Positions 60,954 through 64,000 of a stretch of DNA of 64,000 nt are shown piece by piece. The position numbers and the translations under genes are program-made. This DNA is from an uncultured Marvinbryantia sp. (lineage in GTDB: Bacteria > Bacillota > Clostridia > Lachnospirales > Lachnospiraceae). The notes under the pieces are model-generated. The model saw nothing but the letters and a program-made list of their open reading frames with translations, made no database searches and had not been told where the DNA came from. Location: NCBI GenBank assembly GCA_934394985.1, contig CAKRRF010000004.1, positions 1-64,000 on the forward strand, in the 5' to 3' direction. Position 1 is the first letter of the stretch. Each line of letters opens with the position of its first letter.

Positions 60954-61832
60954 TTATGCAATTGTTCTGCGTTTATTATATAAGAACATAAACAGGGAAG
61001 CTCCGATGATGCATGCATAGCCAAGAAAGCTCAGTGCATCTGGTATTTCACCGAAGAACAGGAATCCGAGGATTGCAGTGAAGATGATCTGACTGTAGTC
61101 GTAGATTGAGATTTCTCTTGCCGGTGCACATTTGTAAGCAGCAGTGATGGAGAACTGGCCACAGGCAGCTCCCAGACCGGCACCGATCAGAAGCAGAAAC
61201 TGTTTTGGACTCGGCATTACAAAATGGGCGGCAATCCACGGAATAACGATCAGGGTAGAGAAGCAGGAAAAATAGAAGACGATGACTGGTCCTTTTAGTC
61301 CATACATTCCCATTTTGCGAACCATCGTGTAGGCAATGCCAGCTCCCAGTCCGCCGAAGACACCCAACAGAGCCGGAAAGACCGATACATTCTGAAAGCC
61401 CGGCTTTACAATACACAGGCATCCGAAAAATGCCAGAATCAGGCAGATGATCTGAACAGGTTTGATCTTTTCTTTCAATATAAAGTAAGAAAAAATAATG
61501 GCAAAGAACGGAGATAATTTGTTTAAAATATTAGCATCAGCCAACAGTAAGTGGTCAATAGCATAAAAGTTGCAGAGAATGCCGGTAGTTCCGAACGCAC
61601 AGCGGATAAATAAAGGAAAACGGCATTCTTTTTTTACGGTAAGAGGTGTTTTATCGCGAATCAGTACAATGGCAGCAAAGACGGCGGCAACCAGATTGCG
61701 GAAAAAACTTTTTTCAGCAGAAGGCAGATCACCGGAAAGCCGGACAAAGAAGCTCATGAAGCCAAATCCGAGAGCTGCCAGTAAGATAAACAGGATACCT
61801 TTTACATAATTGTTATTGCTTGTTTTAGTCAT
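60954..61832 (-). CDS. EamA/DMT family transporter
   Basis: The 292-residue membrane protein has about ten spans made of two EamA repeats. Family-type elements include GFMSFFVRLSG, IFSYFILKEKIKPVQIICL near the middle and ILGFLFFGEIPDALSFLG at the end. DMT-type exporters move amino acids, nucleotides or other metabolites and the substrate is not predictable. A longer start at 61841 is also possible; neither has a strong ribosome binding site. The promoter upstream overlaps a palindrome like that of the GntR-side operon. Confidence 0.87.
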   Translation of the reverse strand: MTKTSNNNYVKGILFILLAALGFGFMSFFVRLSGDLPSAEKSFFRNLVAAVFAAIVLIRDKTPLTVKKECRFPLFIRCAFGTTGILCNFYAIDHLLLADANILNKLSPFFAIIFSYFILKEKIKPVQIICLILAFFGCLCIVKPGFQNVSVFPALLGVFGGLGAGIAYTMVRKMGMYGLKGPVIVFYFSCFSTLIVIPWIAAHFVMPSPKQFLLLIGAGLGAACGQFSITAAYKCAPAREISIYDYSQIIFTAILGFLFFGEIPDALSFLGYACIIGASLFMFLYNKRRTIA

Positions 61833-61862
61833 AATGATCACACTTTCTATAAAAATACTTTT

Positions 61863-61895
61863 ACCAGTATACTACTGGCATTTAGTGGAAGTCAA
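61863..61895 (-). promoter_or_regulatory. Promoter with operator-like palindrome for the EamA gene
   Basis: On the minus strand TTGACT (61895-61890), an 18-nt spacer and TATACT (61871-61866). The palindrome CCAGTA-GTA-TACTGG (61864-61878) overlaps the -10 box, as in the 56.2-kb promoter. Confidence 0.6.
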
Positions 61896-61920
61896 ATAGA
61901 ACAAGGTTGTATTTTATGCC

Positions 61921-61990
61921 AAAGTTTGCTAATATTGTGGAGGGAGAAAGAACCCCGCAAACTATGTTAGTTTGATTAAAAAATGAGAGG
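61921..61990 (+). ncRNA. Compact leader structure upstream of the UPF0397 gene (candidate)
   Basis: AGTTTGC (61923-61929) pairs with GCAAACT (61957-61963). Inside is a GGAGGG...CCCC hairpin, and a GTTAG after the stem could pair with CTAAT in its loop, giving a pseudoknot. It lies between intergenic DNA and the start codon of a vitamin-type transporter gene. It does not match any riboswitch I could recall. Confidence 0.3.
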
Positions 61991-62001
61991 AGATCGTTGT
62001 T

Positions 62002-62556
62002 ATGAAAACAAAGTTTGGTATCAAAGAAGTAGTGGCAACCGGTATTGGAACAGCATTATTTGTTGTACTGACAACTGTTCAGATTCCGCTGGGAGTTATT
62101 CCGAATACGGCACTGCAGCCAAGAGCAGCGTTGCTGGCATTTTTTGCAGCTGTATTTGGACCGGTAGTTGGAGGTATCATGGGATTGCTGGGACATGCAT
62201 TAGGTGATGCACTGTTTTATGGAAGCGTATGGTGGAGCTGGGTATTCCCGGATGCGCTGTTTGGTATCATCATTGGTGCGTTTGCTGTTCACTTTTCCAT
62301 TAAAGATGGTGGCTTCGCAAAAAAAGAAGCAATTCGTTTCAATGTGATTCAGGTGATTGCCAATGCACTGGCATGGATTGTGGTTGCACCGCTGCTGGAT
62401 ATTTTAATTTATGCAGAGCCTGTTAATAAGGTGTTCACACAGGGATTTTTCGCATTCCTCGGCAACATCATAGTAGTAGGCATTCTTGGAACACTTTTGG
62501 CGGTGGGATATGCCAAAGTTGGAGGAAAGTCTTCCAGTCTGTCAAAGGAAGATTAG
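62002..62556 (+). CDS. ECF transporter S component, UPF0397 family
   Basis: The 184-residue membrane protein has about five spans. The family pattern is clear: EVVATGIGTALFVVL, then IPLGVIPNTALQPRAALLAFFAAVFGP, then GLLGHALGDALFYGSVWWSW. UPF0397 proteins are S components, usually next to a fused ATPase and an EcfT gene, and have been proposed to carry thiamine precursors or other vitamins. The ligand is not settled. The start has AGAGGAG upstream. The ATPase gene begins 10 nt after its stop, so this is the first gene of a second ECF operon. Confidence 0.9.
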   Translation: MKTKFGIKEVVATGIGTALFVVLTTVQIPLGVIPNTALQPRAALLAFFAAVFGPVVGGIMGLLGHALGDALFYGSVWWSWVFPDALFGIIIGAFAVHFSIKDGGFAKKEAIRFNVIQVIANALAWIVVAPLLDILIYAEPVNKVFTQGFFAFLGNIIVVGILGTLLAVGYAKVGGKSSSLSKED

Positions 62557-62566
62557 GAACAGAAAA

Positions 62567-64000
62567 ATGGAACCGATTATAGAGTTTAAAGATTATTCAT
62601 TTAAATATCGTGCTCAGAAAGAAGCAACCCTGAAGAACATAAATTTGAAAATTTATCCAGGGGAAAAGGTAGTGATCGTTGGCCCGTCAGGTTCCGGTAA
62701 ATCGACACTGGCTCATTGTCTCAATGGGCTGGTGCCTTTTTCGTATCCGGGGGAAAGCAGTGGATCGTTGACGATAAAGGGAAAAGATCCGAAGAAAGAG
62801 GGCATTTTTGGGATGTCCAAGATGGTGGGAACGGTATTACAGGATACAGACGGACAGTTTATAGGTCTGACTGTTGCAGAAGATATCGCATTTGCATTGG
62901 AAAATGAATGTATTGCGCAGGGGGAAATGCATCAGAGAGTAGATGAAACAGCCAGAGAACTGGGGCTGGAGAAGCTGCTGGATCATGCACCGGGAGAACT
63001 TTCCGGAGGGCAGAAGCAGCGGGTATCCATGGCGGGAGTCATGATCGACCGGGTGGAGATTTTATTATTTGACGAACCACTGGCGAATCTGGATCCGGCC
63101 AGCGGGAAAAGGACGATTGATCTGATTGATCGTATTCAGAAAAATGATCATACAACAATTGTGATCATTGAGCATCGTCTGGAAGACGTCCTCTATCGGG
63201 ATGTGGACCGGATTATTGTGATTGGAGACGGAAAGATAGCAGCAGATAGGAAACCGGATGCATTGCTTGCCACCTCTGTATTGGAAAAAGAGGGAATTCG
63301 TGAACCACTGTATCTGACTGCATGTAAATATATGGATATACCGGTGCTGGAAGAGCAAAGACCACAGCATATAGAGACTTTTGATCTGGTCGGTATGGAA
63401 CAGAGAGCACAGAAATGGTATCAGGAAACATCATGGCAGCAGAGGCAGCAAAATGGAGAAATTCTGCTGGAACTGAGAAATGTGGGATTTGGCTATCTGC
63501 CGGGACAGCATGTACTTCAGAACATCAATTTTGAGGTGAAAAAAGGAGAAATGCTGAGTGTTGTTGGAAAGAATGGAGCCGGTAAATCTACGATGTCCAG
63601 CCTGATATGCGGATTTTTAAATCCAACGGAAGGATGTATCTGTTATCGCGGACAGGATATCAGGGACTGGAGTATCAAGGAGCGAGGGGAAAAAATTGGT
63701 TTTGTGATGCAGAGTCCGAATCAGATGATCTCCAAGCCGATGATTTATGATGAAGTGGCACTGGGCCTGGTGATTCGTCAGCTGCCGGAATCAGAGATCA
63801 GGGAGCGGGTGCATGCAGCTCTGAAAATTTGCGGCTTATATGAGATGCGGAACTGGCCGGTTTCTGCTCTGAGCTTTGGACAGAAAAAGCGTGTGACGAT
63901 TGCGTCTATTCTGGTAATGGAACCGGAAATGATCATTCTGGACGAACCGACAGCAGGACAGGATTATCGTCATTACACAGAGATTATGGAATTCCTGAAA
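62567..64000 (+). CDS. ECF transporter ATPase, two ABC domains (cut by window edge)
   Basis: An ATG at 62567 opens a frame that stays open for 478 codons to the window end. Domain 1 (about 1-230) has Walker A GPSGSGKST, signature LSGGQKQ and Walker B LLFDEPLANLD. Domain 2 (from about 300) has GKNGAGKST, a variant signature LSFGQKK and IILDEPTAGQD. The fusion is like the ATPase at 18949 but is not its close copy. Together with the UPF0397 S component it forms a separate vitamin importer; an EcfT gene probably follows outside the window. The ribosome binding site (AGGAA) is moderate. Confidence 0.92.
   Translation, partial: MEPIIEFKDYSFKYRAQKEATLKNINLKIYPGEKVVIVGPSGSGKSTLAHCLNGLVPFSYPGESSGSLTIKGKDPKKEGIFGMSKMVGTVLQDTDGQFIGLTVAEDIAFALENECIAQGEMHQRVDETARELGLEKLLDHAPGELSGGQKQRVSMAGVMIDRVEILLFDEPLANLDPASGKRTIDLIDRIQKNDHTTIVIIEHRLEDVLYRDVDRIIVIGDGKIAADRKPDALLATSVLEKEGIREPLYLTACKYMDIPVLEEQRPQHIETFDLVGMEQRAQKWYQETSWQQRQQNGEILLELRNVGFGYLPGQHVLQNINFEVKKGEMLSVVGKNGAGKSTMSSLICGFLNPTEGCICYRGQDIRDWSIKERGEKIGFVMQSPNQMISKPMIYDEVALGLVIRQLPESEIRERVHAALKICGLYEMRNWPVSALSFGQKKRVTIASILVMEPEMIILDEPTAGQDYRHYTEIMEFLK

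Overview
The window looks like chromosome of a low-GC gut Firmicute, most probably a member of the Lachnospiraceae (Blautia / Ruminococcus gnavus-like). This is inferred from strong AGGAGG-type ribosome binding sites, consensus TTGACA-N17-TATAAT promoters, ECF-type vitamin transporters, corrinoid methyl-transfer genes, many short intrinsic terminators and the general gene repertoire. No rRNA, tRNA, phage, IS transposase or CRISPR array was seen.

The main feature is a corrinoid (vitamin B12) capture, import and use region at about 5.2-33.2 kb. It opens with two copies of one divergent module. In each copy a minus-strand BspA-type leucine-rich-repeat gene (5263-6096; 12158-12994) lies behind a canonical cobalamin riboswitch. 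Facing away from it is a plus-strand transcript with a perfect consensus promoter, a ~180-nt structured leader ending in an intrinsic terminator, and then genes for secreted or membrane-anchored proteins built from the two domains of animal intrinsic factor/transcobalamin: an alpha/alpha barrel and a DUF4430 (transcobalamin-like C-terminal) domain. Copy 1 has both domains in one 1752-residue surface protein. Copy 2 has them on two adjacent polypeptides (13712-15034 and 15061-18096). Copy 2 runs directly, with overlapping genes, into a complete ECF importer: EcfT, fused EcfA, S component, second EcfT. The proposed flow is surface capture by the transcobalamin-like proteins, then hand-over to the ECF importer.

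After thymidine kinase (22304-22879) come users of corrinoid: a methyl-THF:corrinoid methyltransferase, two corrinoid proteins, the ATP-dependent corrinoid activator RACo, a DUF2284 Fe-S protein and a PucR-type regulator. A BtuFCD/FecBCD-type ABC importer follows (29305-33166).

The rest is ordinary metabolism with some accessory DNA. At 0.5-5.2 kb: an AI-2E-type exporter, prolyl-tRNA editing, proC, a PAP2 enzyme and a sugar isomerase. At 34.0-34.9 kb: a gene-free stretch with a ~62-bp tandem hairpin repeat and an orphan Rpn-type promoter/leader. At 34.9-49.1 kb: rhamnose mutarotase-like, aldo/keto reductase, DUF2877/GNAT, flavin reductase, DegV, VOC, aldose epimerase, hydantoinase-like, tandem methyltransferase, TrpF-like, two esterases, ATP-grasp and DUF3877-like genes. 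At 49.1-55.3 kb: a two-component system, a C39 peptidase, oleate hydratase, a cytidylate-kinase-like gene and a MITE-like repeat. At 55.3-59.4 kb: a GntR-controlled sugar-acid-type operon. At 59.4-64 kb: a nonsense-interrupted Rpn nuclease, an EamA exporter and the start of a second ECF system.

A His/Cys-rich metal-binding protein runs off the left edge. Palindromes related to ACCAGTATACTGGT lie in three promoters (His-rich gene, GntR-side operon, EamA gene) and may mark a small regulon.
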